Assembly (NCBI GenBank): GCA_021811405.1
Contig: JAJZOZ010000009.1
Location: 1 to 35,406, forward strand
DNA length: 35,406 nt
From: a bacterium
GTDB lineage: Bacteria; Elusimicrobiota; Elusimicrobia; Elusimicrobiales; UBA9959
Reading direction: 5' to 3'
Positions within the stretch are counted from its first letter, which is position 1. Every line of letters begins with the position of its first letter. The notes under the pieces were generated by a model. It saw only the letters and a list, made by a program, of their open reading frames with translations, was not told where the DNA came from and searched no databases. Shown here piece after piece: positions 1-8,859 of the stretch. Position numbers and translations under genes: made by a program.

Positions 1-2
1 GC

Positions 3-1193
3 TTACAGGTACTGCGGCAGCGCGGCGTAGAACGCGGCGGCCTTCACCAGGTCCTCCGCGGGCATGAACTCGTTGACGGTGTGCGCGTAGACCTCGTTGC
101 CGGGGCCGAAGCCGATGGTCGGGATCTTGAGGCGGCCGGCCGAGGCCACGCCGTTCGTGGAGAACACCCACTTGTCCACCACGGGGTTCCTGCCGAGGGC
201 CACCTTGCCCGCGAGCTCTCCGGCCTTCACCAGTTTGTGCTCGCGCGGCAGCACCCAGGTGGGGAAGTACTTCTCCTGGTCCACCTTCGCGCCGGTCCAG
301 GCGACGGCGTTGTACCAGAGCACCTCCACCTTGGCCTTGGCCTTCTTCACGGCGGGCAGCTTATTGATCTCGGCGACCGAGCTCTTCAGCGTCTCGCCCA
401 CGGTCAGGCGGCGGTCCAGGTAGATCGTGCACTCGTCGGGCACGGCGTTCAAGGACGGGGTCTTGCACTCTATCGAGGTCACGGCCACGGTGCCCTTGCC
501 GATGAACTTGTCGTTCTTGAGGCGCTTGTTCAGCGCGGTGATCTCGTTGATGATGCCGGTCATCTTCACCACGGCGTTGTCGCCGCGTTCGGGGGCGCTG
601 GCGTGGCAGCTGCGGCCCTTCGTGACGACCTTCATCTCCATGCGGCCGCGGTGGCCGCGGTAGACCTTCAGGTCGGTGGGCTCGGTGATCACGACGAAGT
701 CGGGCTTCAGGCCTTCCTTCTGGATCATGTGCAGTATCGGCAGGCCGTCGCAATCCTCTTCCATTACGGAGCCGGTGACCATCAGCGTGTAGTCGCCCTC
801 GAGCTTGAGGTCCTTTATGATCTTGCCCGCGTAGACCATCGAGGCCATCGACAGCTTCTGGTCGGTGGCGCCGCGGCCGTAGATCGTGTCGTTCTTGTAG
901 ATGCCGGCGAACGGGTCTATCTTCCAGGCCTTGGGGTCGCCGATCCCCACGGTGTCGATGTGGGCGTCCATCATGATCTTCTTCCTGCCGTGGCCGATGA
1001 AGCCGATGACGTTGCCGATCCTGTCGATCTTGACCTTGTCGAAGCCGACCTTGAGCATCTCCTTCTTTATGAGGGCGACGAGCTTGCCCTCCTGGCACGA
1101 GAAACTGGGGGTGCGGATGATGTTGCGCGCGAAGGCCACGATGTCCTTCTTGTACTTGTCGGCGGCCTGGCGTATGAGCTTTTCCTTGTTCAT
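3..1193 (-). CDS. M20 family metallohydrolase (YgeY-like, selenium-metabolism-hydrolase type)
   Basis: ORF 3..1256; better start at MNKEKLIRQ (ATG at 1193). Motifs MMDAHIDTVGIG, GRGATDQK, MEEDCDG, TEPTDLKVYRGHRGR, YFPTWVLPREH, VVDKWVFSTNGVASAGR, IGFGPGNEVYAHTVNE match the YgeY/M20 pattern. Confidence 0.88.
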   Translation of the reverse strand: MNKEKLIRQAADKYKKDIVAFARNIIRTPSFSCQEGKLVALIKKEMLKVGFDKVKIDRIGNVIGFIGHGRKKIMMDAHIDTVGIGDPKAWKIDPFAGIYKNDTIYGRGATDQKLSMASMVYAGKIIKDLKLEGDYTLMVTGSVMEEDCDGLPILHMIQKEGLKPDFVVITEPTDLKVYRGHRGRMEMKVVTKGRSCHASAPERGDNAVVKMTGIINEITALNKRLKNDKFIGKGTVAVTSIECKTPSLNAVPDECTIYLDRRLTVGETLKSSVAEINKLPAVKKAKAKVEVLWYNAVAWTGAKVDQEKYFPTWVLPREHKLVKAGELAGKVALGRNPVVDKWVFSTNGVASAGRLKIPTIGFGPGNEVYAHTVNEFMPAEDLVKAAAFYAALPQYL

Positions 1194-1245
1194 TTTCTCT
1201 CCTTGGGGCGTCCGGCGCCTGACGACGGCGGGACGGTACGCCCAT

Positions 1246-1275
1246 ATTCTATTCAATAGCCGCCGGCCTTGTAAA
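1246..1275 (-). promoter_or_regulatory. putative sigma70-like promoter (TTTACA - 18 bp - TAGAAT) for the M20 gene
   Basis: Reverse complement of tgtaaa (1270-1275) and attcta (1246-1251), about 50 bp upstream of the chosen ATG. Confidence 0.4.
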
Positions 1276-1371
1276 CTTGCCGCGCGCTTGCAGGGCCGGG
1301 ATAAAATAGATAAAGTCTAGTTGCCGGAGGAACGGGCCGGGGACCGCGCTCCCCCGCCGTGCCGCCGCCGT

Positions 1372-2883
1372 ATGACCCGAACCACTACCGCGCGTACCGC
1401 CAGGGCCGCCCGCCTGCTGGCTGTGGGCAGGACCGCCCGCCTTCTTTCCGAGAACGGCTTCGACCTCTGCGACCTGTACTACCGCATGTCCAGCAAGAAA
1501 GGCGCGGAGCGCTTCTCCGCGGACAGGGCCGCCGGCCTCTGGGAGGAGTTCCTGCGCTCCCGCCGCCGCCCGGACGGCGCCCTGACCAACGTCTACGTCA
1601 ACGTCCCCTTCTGCAGGACCAGGTGCAGCTTCTGCGGCCTTTATACCCGTCCCGGCGCGGGACAGCGGGAGATGCGGAGCTACGCCGGCGCCCTGATAAA
1701 GGAGATAGAGCATTTCGGGCGCGCGTTCCGCGGCGCGGAAGCGGACCACCTGTACCTGGGCGGCACCCCCAGCAGGCTCGACGACGCGGCTTTCGGCGAC
1801 CTCCTCGAGGCCGTCTTCTCCCGGTTCAGCTTCACTCCCGACGGCAACCGGATACTGGAATGCGCGCCCAGCAGCATGACCTCCGCGAAGCTGCGCGCGG
1901 CCGCGGGCTTCGGCTTCAACAAGATAAACATAGGCGTGCAAACGCTCGACGAGAAGGTGCTCAAGGCCGTAGACCGCCCCCAGGACCGCGACTCGGTGCT
2001 GCGCCTGATCGGGGAGGTGAACTCCCTCGGCCTGAAGTTCGGCTGCAACGCGGACCTGATAATGGGTCTTTACGGCGAGACGGCCGCGGGTTTCCTGGAC
2101 TCCTTCCGCGCCATAGCCAGGAGCTCCCCGCAGACCATCTCGGTCTACGACCTATACCTCATCCCCAGCTACGTGGACCGCTACTACGGCGGCGACCACG
2201 AAGCGGCCGCGGCCGCGCTGGAAAGCTTCCGCGCCGGAACGGCGGGGCCCATGAGGAAGATCGCGGCCGAAGCGGGCTATGTCCTGACCTGCAGGAACAA
2301 CTCCAGGGAATGGATCTTCAGCCGGCGCGAGGCCCTGAAGGATTTTTCGCTCTACACCGTGTATACCGGGGAATTCTCGCCGGCCCCGTCCTCCACGCTG
2401 GGGCTGGGGGCCGCCGCGCGGTCGCTGATGTACGGCCGCTACAGCTATCTCCAGGACGCGGAGGCCATGGTCGAATTCTCCCCCGGCGCGCCGATGTTCT
2501 CCGGCACCCCGGTCAGCATGGAAGGGGAGATGATAAAGTTCCTCTTCGTCTGCTTCAGGACCGGGGTCCCGGTCCCGCTGGACTATTTCAGGAAGCGCTT
2601 CGGGACGGACCTGCTGAAGAAGTTCAAGGGCCCGCTGGCGGAGCTGGCGCGCCTGAACTACGTGAAGATAGCGGACAAGAAGGTTTCCCTGACCAGGTCC
2701 GGCCCGGCCAGTCTGCTCTTCTGCGGCCTCTGCCTGATAGGGATGGAGAGGTTCGTGCGCGAGGCGCTGCCGTTCTTCCCGGAGAACATACGCGCCTCTT
2801 TCGCCGCCAGCGCGGCGGGGCGGCCCGCGAAGCTCTACCCCGCCGTCAACCACCGCAACAGCTGGCCCCGGACCGGCTCCTAG
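1372..2883 (+). CDS. HemN/HemW-like radical SAM protein (coproporphyrinogen dehydrogenase family)
   Basis: VYVNVPFCRTRCSFCGLYTRPG (CX3CX2C), HLYLGGTPSRL, KINIGVQTLDEKVLKAVDRPQ, NADLIMGLYGET. ORF opens at TTG 1321; ATG at 1372 preferred. Confidence 0.85.
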   Translation: MTRTTTARTARAARLLAVGRTARLLSENGFDLCDLYYRMSSKKGAERFSADRAAGLWEEFLRSRRRPDGALTNVYVNVPFCRTRCSFCGLYTRPGAGQREMRSYAGALIKEIEHFGRAFRGAEADHLYLGGTPSRLDDAAFGDLLEAVFSRFSFTPDGNRILECAPSSMTSAKLRAAAGFGFNKINIGVQTLDEKVLKAVDRPQDRDSVLRLIGEVNSLGLKFGCNADLIMGLYGETAAGFLDSFRAIARSSPQTISVYDLYLIPSYVDRYYGGDHEAAAAALESFRAGTAGPMRKIAAEAGYVLTCRNNSREWIFSRREALKDFSLYTVYTGEFSPAPSSTLGLGAAARSLMYGRYSYLQDAEAMVEFSPGAPMFSGTPVSMEGEMIKFLFVCFRTGVPVPLDYFRKRFGTDLLKKFKGPLAELARLNYVKIADKKVSLTRSGPASLLFCGLCLIGMERFVREALPFFPENIRASFAASAAGRPAKLYPAVNHRNSWPRTGS

Positions 2884-4241
2884 TCGAAGCAGAACATCTT
2901 CATTATCTTCTCCGAGAGCGGGGCGCAGGCCGCCGCGTCCCGCGAGGACGCCGCGCGGTAGCGCCAATCCTCGCCCCTGCCGGACCTGACCGCGCCGACG
3001 AAGTCGTAGACTTCGGGAACCAGGCAGGTCTCGGGGTTCATCAGCGGGTTCCAGCACCTCTTCGGGGACGCCGCCGTCAGCAGCTTGTAATACTCGCCGC
3101 AGAACGCGGCCCCGGACTTCGGCCTGACTATCCCGGCCCAGCCGGAACAGAAAGAGTCGTACTTCGCCCGGCCCGCCTTGAGCGCCGCGAAGGCGGAAAG
3201 GTACTGCAGCGCGGTCTCCTCGCAGCCGCGCCTCAGGTCCGGATGTATGGAGCTGAGCCCGGCGCAGCCCTCGGGGGACCCCTTCGAGAGCGACACGCAC
3301 GCGCCGTAGTCCGCCAGCGCGTCCCACAGGTGCTGCTCCGGCATATGCCTGGCGTCCCCGGAATAGTCCGAGATGACGGTGCCTACGTCCACTTTCCTGC
3401 CGGCGCACCTGTCGGCGCCTTCCGGCGGCCGGCCGCCGTCCCCGCCGGAATTGCGGTATTCGCGCAGGGCCGTCACGGCCTTGCCGCCCGGCATGTTCTT
3501 CAGCGCTGCGGCGGCGGCCTCGCGCACTACGGGGGAATCGTCCTTAAGGGCGACTATGGCGGCGTCCACGGCGGCCGGCTTTCCGATCATGGCGAACGCC
3601 TCCACCGCGTAGGTCCTGGCCAGCGGGTCCCTGTCCTTCATCATCTCCAGCGCCGCCCCGAAGGCCTTGTCCCGGTCTATCCGGACCAGGGCCTGCAGTG
3701 CCTTGGTGCGCACGTAGACCACGGGATCCGCCAGCAGGGCCGAGACCGGCTTGTAGGTAGAAGGCTCCGCTATCCTGCCCAGGGCCTGCACGGCCTTCTC
3801 CCGCACCTGGGCCTCCGGGCTGCGCAGGCTCTTCACCAGGAAATCCGCGGCCCGGGCGTCCCCGATGACCCCCAGCACCTTTATCTCCCACAGCATGGCG
3901 GCCGGCCCGCTGCGCTCCGCGGCGAGCAGCAGCGGGGGGACGGCGTCTCCGCCGACGGTCTCCAGCGCCCTCTCGGCCGCGCCCCGCAGCTCCGCGTCGT
4001 CGGAGCCGAGGAAGCCGATCAGCGCGCCGACCGTCCTTTCCCGCGGCCCCCTCAGCAGGGCCCTGGCGGCGGCCTGGCGCTTCCCGTCGTCGGGCGACTC
4101 CACCAGGCGGAGCAGCGCCCTCTCGCTTTCCGGATCGAGCGCGGCGGCGCGCACTTCGCGGGCGGGGGCCTCCGCGGCGGACGCCGGGGCACCGGCGGAA
4201 ACCGCGGCGGCCAACAGCAGGCAAAGCATGGCTATCCTCAT
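2880..4241 (-). CDS. Secreted HEAT-repeat protein with Cys-rich C-terminal domain
   Basis: Start at MRIAMLCLLLAAAVSAGAPASAAEAPA (signal peptide). Tandem HEAT-like repeats (e.g. DPVVYVRTKALQALVRI, SPEAQVREKAVQALGRIA). Cys-rich C-terminus with ...SSRDAAACAPLSEKIMKMFC. The first 99 aa of the supplied ORF lie antisense-like over the neighbour and are not credible. Confidence 0.8.
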   Translation of the reverse strand: MRIAMLCLLLAAAVSAGAPASAAEAPAREVRAAALDPESERALLRLVESPDDGKRQAAARALLRGPRERTVGALIGFLGSDDAELRGAAERALETVGGDAVPPLLLAAERSGPAAMLWEIKVLGVIGDARAADFLVKSLRSPEAQVREKAVQALGRIAEPSTYKPVSALLADPVVYVRTKALQALVRIDRDKAFGAALEMMKDRDPLARTYAVEAFAMIGKPAAVDAAIVALKDDSPVVREAAAAALKNMPGGKAVTALREYRNSGGDGGRPPEGADRCAGRKVDVGTVISDYSGDARHMPEQHLWDALADYGACVSLSKGSPEGCAGLSSIHPDLRRGCEETALQYLSAFAALKAGRAKYDSFCSGWAGIVRPKSGAAFCGEYYKLLTAASPKRCWNPLMNPETCLVPEVYDFVGAVRSGRGEDWRYRAASSRDAAACAPLSEKIMKMFCFD

Positions 4242-4267
4242 TTTTCCTCCCTGGAGACGCCGGGGCT

Positions 4268-5140
4268 TCAGGCCGGCGGCAGCTCCTCCTCTCCGAACTT
4301 TTCCACGTAGGCGGCGTACACCCCGTCGCAGCCGCCGCGCATCGCGCAGCGGCGGCAGGCCGGGATCCGCCTCTTCTCCGGATGCTTCTCCCTGTCCGCC
4401 TTCCGGTAGCGGCCCCGGCCGGACACGTACTGCCTGGCCTGCCGCTCGAACATTTCCACCTTGTCCGCCGCCTCCCGGAAGAAGCACGGGACCGGCGCGT
4501 TTATCAGCGTGGCGTCCGGGTCCCCGGCGCGCAGGCACTCCAGTATGGCCGGCGCCGCTTCCGAGACCCTGGGCGTATGCGGCATCTTCCCCGGCCTCTC
4601 ACCCACGTAGATGATGTTCCACTTCGTCATGCCCAGGCGCTTGAGCAGCTTCCCTATCTTCGGCAGCCGGGCCGCGTTCTCCCTGACCACGGTGGTATTG
4701 GCCGAGACGCAGGAGAAGCCGGCGGCACGCAGGTTGGCCACGCCTTTCAGAATGCGGGCGAACCCGCCCCTGGTCCCGGTCAGGGCGTCGTGCACTGAGG
4801 CCCTGTCGCCGTGCACGGAAAAGCGCACCTCGGTCACCCCGGCCCTTAGCAGCGCCTTCACGAACCTCCCGTCGGCGAACATCCAGCCGTTAGTGGTCAG
4901 CAGGCGCTGGCGGAAGCCCAGCCTTTTGGCCGCCTCGAATATGGCGAAGATATCCTTTCTCAGCGTGGATTCCCCTCCGAGCACGTCCACCGCCTCCGCG
5001 CCCGCCCGCCTGGCCGCGGCCAGCTCGCCCAGCACCGCGCGGTAGCTCTTGTCAGGGACCGCGCCGCGGTACTCCCTGTCCCAGCAGAAGGCGCAGGAAT
5101 TGTTGCAGGTATAACCGGTTATCAGCTTGAGCGATCTCAT
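4268..5140 (-). CDS. Radical SAM protein with C-terminal auxiliary Cys motif
   Basis: MRSLKLITGYTCNNSCAFCWD; VDVLGGESTLRKD; FSVHGDRASVHDALTGTRGGF; C-terminal CRRCAMRGGCDGVYAAYVEKFGEEEL. ATGA overlap with the 5137 stop. Confidence 0.9.
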   Translation of the reverse strand: MRSLKLITGYTCNNSCAFCWDREYRGAVPDKSYRAVLGELAAARRAGAEAVDVLGGESTLRKDIFAIFEAAKRLGFRQRLLTTNGWMFADGRFVKALLRAGVTEVRFSVHGDRASVHDALTGTRGGFARILKGVANLRAAGFSCVSANTTVVRENAARLPKIGKLLKRLGMTKWNIIYVGERPGKMPHTPRVSEAAPAILECLRAGDPDATLINAPVPCFFREAADKVEMFERQARQYVSGRGRYRKADREKHPEKRRIPACRRCAMRGGCDGVYAAYVEKFGEEELPPA

Positions 5141-6066
5141 GGCGCCCGCCCCCGCTTCCGCCGGGCCGCGGCCCTTTTGAAGCAGAAGTAGGCGTCCAGC
5201 GTCCTGCCCGCCCCTCCGGCGCCGTCGCCGGCGGCGAACAGCACCGGGGCCATCGTCATGCCGGAGCGCCGCGCGTAGGCGACCAGCCCGAGTATCCGCT
5301 CCAGGGCCGCCGGATGCCCGCCCGAGGCGTAGAGGCCGCAGATCTCCCTCATCGCAGGGGTGAGGTCCCCGATGCCGCCGGTCTCGTACACCTTGTAGGC
5401 CTTCTTCCGGCCGGAGCCGGCCGCGCGCATCTCGTAATAAAAACACTTTTTTTCCAGCTTCAGCCCCGCCATGGCCCTCTTCTGCCAGGGCGGCACGCGC
5501 AGCCCGCCGGGGGCTTCCCGCCTGAAATAGAACTTGAAGTCGCCGCCGCCGTCCGGGGTCAGGTCCAGGCATACCGCCGACAGCGCGGCCAGCTCTGCGC
5601 CGGCCGGAGCCGCCGACGGTCCGCAGGCCGCGGAGAGCAGCCGCTCCTTGGCGGCCCCGCCGTGAACCGGGTAAAGCTCCTCGTGGTAGACCTTAAGCCG
5701 GGGGGCGTCCTTGCCCGTCCCCCAGTCCAGGCCGAGCGTGGTCTGGTGTGAGCGCCCCAGGGACGCGCCGGCCCTCAGGAAGCGCCCGAGGGCGGCCAGG
5801 TCGTAGCGTCCGCCGAAAGAGGCCGCGTAGCGCATTATGACGGGGCCGAGGGCGCCCCGCTCGCCGAAATCGCTGACGCTGAAGCGGAAAGCCCCAGGGT
5901 CGGAGGAGGAGACGCAGACGTCCAGCTTCTGGTTGAGCGGCAGCCAGCTCCGCTTCACCCTGCGGGCGAAGAGGCCGGTGAGGCCGGCCAGCCCGGAGGG
6001 CGGCACCTGCGGGGCGCCTTCCCCCAGCAGCCTGAACAGGCCGGGCAGGAACCCCTCGCGCCGCAT
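5137..6066 (-). CDS. Uncharacterised protein; possible ABBA-type (DMATS/aromatic prenyltransferase-like) repeat fold
   Basis: Intact ORF inside the operon with overlapping neighbours. Internal beta-hairpin-like repeats TTLGLDWGTGKDAPRLKVYHE and SAVCLDLTPDGGGDFKFYFRRE. Fold suggestion is speculative. Confidence 0.75.
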   Translation of the reverse strand: MRREGFLPGLFRLLGEGAPQVPPSGLAGLTGLFARRVKRSWLPLNQKLDVCVSSSDPGAFRFSVSDFGERGALGPVIMRYAASFGGRYDLAALGRFLRAGASLGRSHQTTLGLDWGTGKDAPRLKVYHEELYPVHGGAAKERLLSAACGPSAAPAGAELAALSAVCLDLTPDGGGDFKFYFRREAPGGLRVPPWQKRAMAGLKLEKKCFYYEMRAAGSGRKKAYKVYETGGIGDLTPAMREICGLYASGGHPAALERILGLVAYARRSGMTMAPVLFAAGDGAGGAGRTLDAYFCFKRAAARRKRGRAP

Positions 6067-7088
6067 CAGCGCCCCTCTATGTCGCTGGTGAGCTTATTAT
6101 ATTTCTTCAGCAGCCGCTTCTTCGCCAGCTCGGCGCGCATCTTCCCGGCGAACTCCGTGAAGAGCAGGCCCGCCTTCACGTTGTTGCGCAGGTTGCCCAC
6201 GATGCCGTTCTCGCGGTAGATGATGGACATGGCCCGCGTGTTGGACAGCCGGCCCGGGTGCAGGTCGTCTATCTTCAGCTCGGGGTCCGAGATATGGCCC
6301 AGGATGTAGCGGTTGCGCACCGCGTCGTCCTTGACCAGGTAGGCCAGGCAGGCCGAGTAGATGTTGCCGTCGATGTTCACGGACAGCTCGGTGTTCATCG
6401 GCATCGGCGAGAGCCAGTTCTTGACGTTCAGCAGGGCCACGCCCCTGTCCTTCAGCGCGGCCACCGCCGCCGGGACCAGCTCCTTGAGCTTCTTCCTCAG
6501 CAGCTTCAGCTTGGCGTCCGTGAACTTCGGGCCGCAGGAGACCATGATCCAGACCTTCTTGAACCCCAGCTCCACCAGGGAGTTGAAGCTCTCTATCAGG
6601 CGCGGCGCGGTGTCCGGCGTGACCACCGTGTAGCAGTAGGCGTCCAGCCCGTTGCGGAAGATCATCGGCAGGTTCTTCACCACCAGCGGGTAGGTCTCGT
6701 CCTTGCAGCCCATCCGCGGCCTGTTCTTGTTGTGCGAGCGGCGGTCGCCGTCCAGGCTGACTATCAGCAGCACGCCGTGCTCCTTGAAATAGGCTATCTT
6801 CGCCTCGTCGAGCAGCGTCGCGTTCGTGGTCATGATGAACTTGACCGTCTTGCCTAGCGAGGCCGCCTTCCGCTCGCCGTACTCTATCGTCCTGCGGATC
6901 AGGTCGAACGGCAGCAGCAGCGGCTCGCCGCCGAAGAACTCCAGCTTCAGCTCCTTGTCCTGCGAGCCGCAGAGCAGGTCCACCGCCTTGAAGAGGTAGT
7001 CCTCGGGTATATACTTGTTCTCGAAATGGACCTTGCAGTACGTGCAGCGCAGGTTGCAGGCCCAGGTGGTGACGACTAGAAGGTACAT
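6066..7088 (-). CDS. Radical SAM protein (anSME/SPASM-like)
   Basis: VVTTWACNLRCTYCKVHFENKYI; LEFFGGEPLLLPFDLI; MTTNATLLDE; SLDGDRRSHNKNRP; ELSVNIDGNIYSACLAY. Confidence 0.9.
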   Translation of the reverse strand: MYLLVVTTWACNLRCTYCKVHFENKYIPEDYLFKAVDLLCGSQDKELKLEFFGGEPLLLPFDLIRRTIEYGERKAASLGKTVKFIMTTNATLLDEAKIAYFKEHGVLLIVSLDGDRRSHNKNRPRMGCKDETYPLVVKNLPMIFRNGLDAYCYTVVTPDTAPRLIESFNSLVELGFKKVWIMVSCGPKFTDAKLKLLRKKLKELVPAAVAALKDRGVALLNVKNWLSPMPMNTELSVNIDGNIYSACLAYLVKDDAVRNRYILGHISDPELKIDDLHPGRLSNTRAMSIIYRENGIVGNLRNNVKAGLLFTEFAGKMRAELAKKRLLKKYNKLTSDIEGR

Positions 7089-7092
7089 GTTC

Positions 7093-8859
7093 TCATCCTA
7101 TTTCCCCGGCCCCGAATTTGCCCAGGTACTCGGCGAAAACCCCGGGGCAGCGCCGGCAGCCGCCGCAGGAGGCCGGCCTTACCCGGCCGAACTCGGCGGA
7201 GGAATTTATCTCATTATAATAAAATAAGCCGTCCCGGAAGACCAGCAGCCTGGCGGCCGGCGCCTGGCGGAAGCGCAAGGCGCCCGGGAAGACGCCGCGC
7301 AGCCTGTCCGCCACGCAGTCCGGGAAAAGGGTGAAAGCAGCGCGGCCGGAGGCGGGCCTCCGGCGGTAGGCCTCCAGCAGCCCGGAGTAGGAAGGCAGGG
7401 CGGCCAGGTAGCGCTTCTCCCCGCCCGGGCCCTGGTTGTCCGGGTAGTAATGCCAGACGGCGAAGTCCCAGTCCGGAGAGAAAGAGCGCACAAGCCCGCT
7501 CAGGGCCGGCAGCTCCCGTAAATTCTTCTTCAGAGCCACGGAATGCAGGCTGACATCCAGGTCGCCGCGCCTGGCCAGCCTCTCCATAAGCGAAGCGAGT
7601 TTCCGCCAGGAGCCGGGCCGGCCGGTGACCGCGTCGTGCGCCTTCGCCGACGCGCCGTATATCGGCAGCTCGAGCCCCGTGACGCCGAGCCCCTTCAGCC
7701 TGTCCAGCGCGGCGTCGCCGTCCAGCGCCAGGCCGGTGGTCCAGAGCTTTATCTTACCGTAGCCCGCGCCGCGGCAGCGCCGCAGCAGCTCCCCCAGCGC
7801 CGGGAAGCGGTCGGCCCTGTCCCTGCCCCAGATATTCAGGGTCCTCTCTTTGTTGAGCACGGAGAGGAACCTGCCCAGCACCGGAGACCCGGGGTCGAAA
7901 TCCAGCTTCTCCCGCGCCAGCCGGTGATACTGCCTGCCGCGTATGACGCGCGAGTCGAAGGAGCCCGTAAAATCGCTGGGACCGTACTGCAGGTCTATCG
8001 CGGCCAGGAAATCCGCGCCCGCCGCTGGCCGCTCCCCGGCCAGCACGGCGTCCGGCATTACGAGGCGCCCGCCCCCCACGGCGTCGAAGTAAAGGTACCT
8101 GTTGCGCCGCAGCTCGTCTATGCGGCAGGCGGGCGGCAGGAAACCGAGGTCTCCGCCCAGTTCCTCTACCAGCACCCTGGTGGAAAGCCCGGCTATGCGG
8201 GAACGCACGGCCTTCACGGCCGCTATAAAGCCTTTCCGGTCCAGCAGCCCGCGCGGCGCGGCGCCGCCCGGATAGCCGGCCAGCGGCCTCGCCAGCGTGA
8301 TGAAGGAGAGGCCGAAGCCGTCGAGCAGGGCGAGAATGTCCCCGAGCGAGGCCGAGTTGGCACGCGTCACGGGCACGGAAGCGCCCACTTCCCTGATGCC
8401 GGCCGCCCGGGCCGCGCGCAGGCCGGCGAGGTTCTCCGCGAAGCCTTCGCGGCCGGTACCGCAGATGCGCGCGTAGTTCTTCCCGTCTGCGGCAGGAACC
8501 GAAACTACGGCGTAGCCGAGACCGGCGGAAGCCAGTCCCGCGGCCAGACCGGGACGCAGCAGGCCGCGGCCGTTGGTGGACAAGCCTATGGTGGAGTAAC
8601 CCAGGGCGCGCGCGGCCGCAGCGAAGCGCGGCAGCCCCGGATGCAGGGCAGGCTCTCCGCCGGTAAATTCTACGTGCTTAAGTCCCATGGCCCTGCCGTA
8701 TCTGAGACCAGCCAGCACCTTGCCGTCCGGAGCCAGCGAGCCGGACAGACCGCAGGCGCAATAGCCGCAGCGGTTGCCGCAGGCGTCGGAAACGGAGAGG
8801 GAAAGCCTGCTGAGGCTCTCCCCTGAAACTCCGCCTGTGGGCGCGGCCGCTTCAGCCAC
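7093..8859 (-). CDS. Tandem radical SAM protein: active-type N-terminal barrel plus degenerate second barrel
   Basis: First half: SVSDACGNRCGYCACG and EFTGGEPALHPGLPRF. Second half has barrel motifs (LNIWGRDRADRFPALGELLRRCRGAGYGKIKLWTTG, LPIYGASAKAHDAVTGRPGSW) but no CX3CX2C and no GGEP. Ends CGGCRRCPGVFAEYLGKFGAGEI. Confidence 0.85.
   Translation of the reverse strand: MAEAAAPTGGVSGESLSRLSLSVSDACGNRCGYCACGLSGSLAPDGKVLAGLRYGRAMGLKHVEFTGGEPALHPGLPRFAAAARALGYSTIGLSTNGRGLLRPGLAAGLASAGLGYAVVSVPAADGKNYARICGTGREGFAENLAGLRAARAAGIREVGASVPVTRANSASLGDILALLDGFGLSFITLARPLAGYPGGAAPRGLLDRKGFIAAVKAVRSRIAGLSTRVLVEELGGDLGFLPPACRIDELRRNRYLYFDAVGGGRLVMPDAVLAGERPAAGADFLAAIDLQYGPSDFTGSFDSRVIRGRQYHRLAREKLDFDPGSPVLGRFLSVLNKERTLNIWGRDRADRFPALGELLRRCRGAGYGKIKLWTTGLALDGDAALDRLKGLGVTGLELPIYGASAKAHDAVTGRPGSWRKLASLMERLARRGDLDVSLHSVALKKNLRELPALSGLVRSFSPDWDFAVWHYYPDNQGPGGEKRYLAALPSYSGLLEAYRRRPASGRAAFTLFPDCVADRLRGVFPGALRFRQAPAARLLVFRDGLFYYNEINSSAEFGRVRPASCGGCRRCPGVFAEYLGKFGAGEIG

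Noticed and set aside
1359-4310. 983-aa plus-strand ORF (and similar long antisense/shadow ORFs at 10767..12785 +, 15825..17627 +, 29323..30678 +)
   Set aside because: Arg/Gly/Pro/His-rich translations with no domain motifs, opposite or out of frame with genes carrying clear family motifs; expected from strong GC bias at third codon positions.
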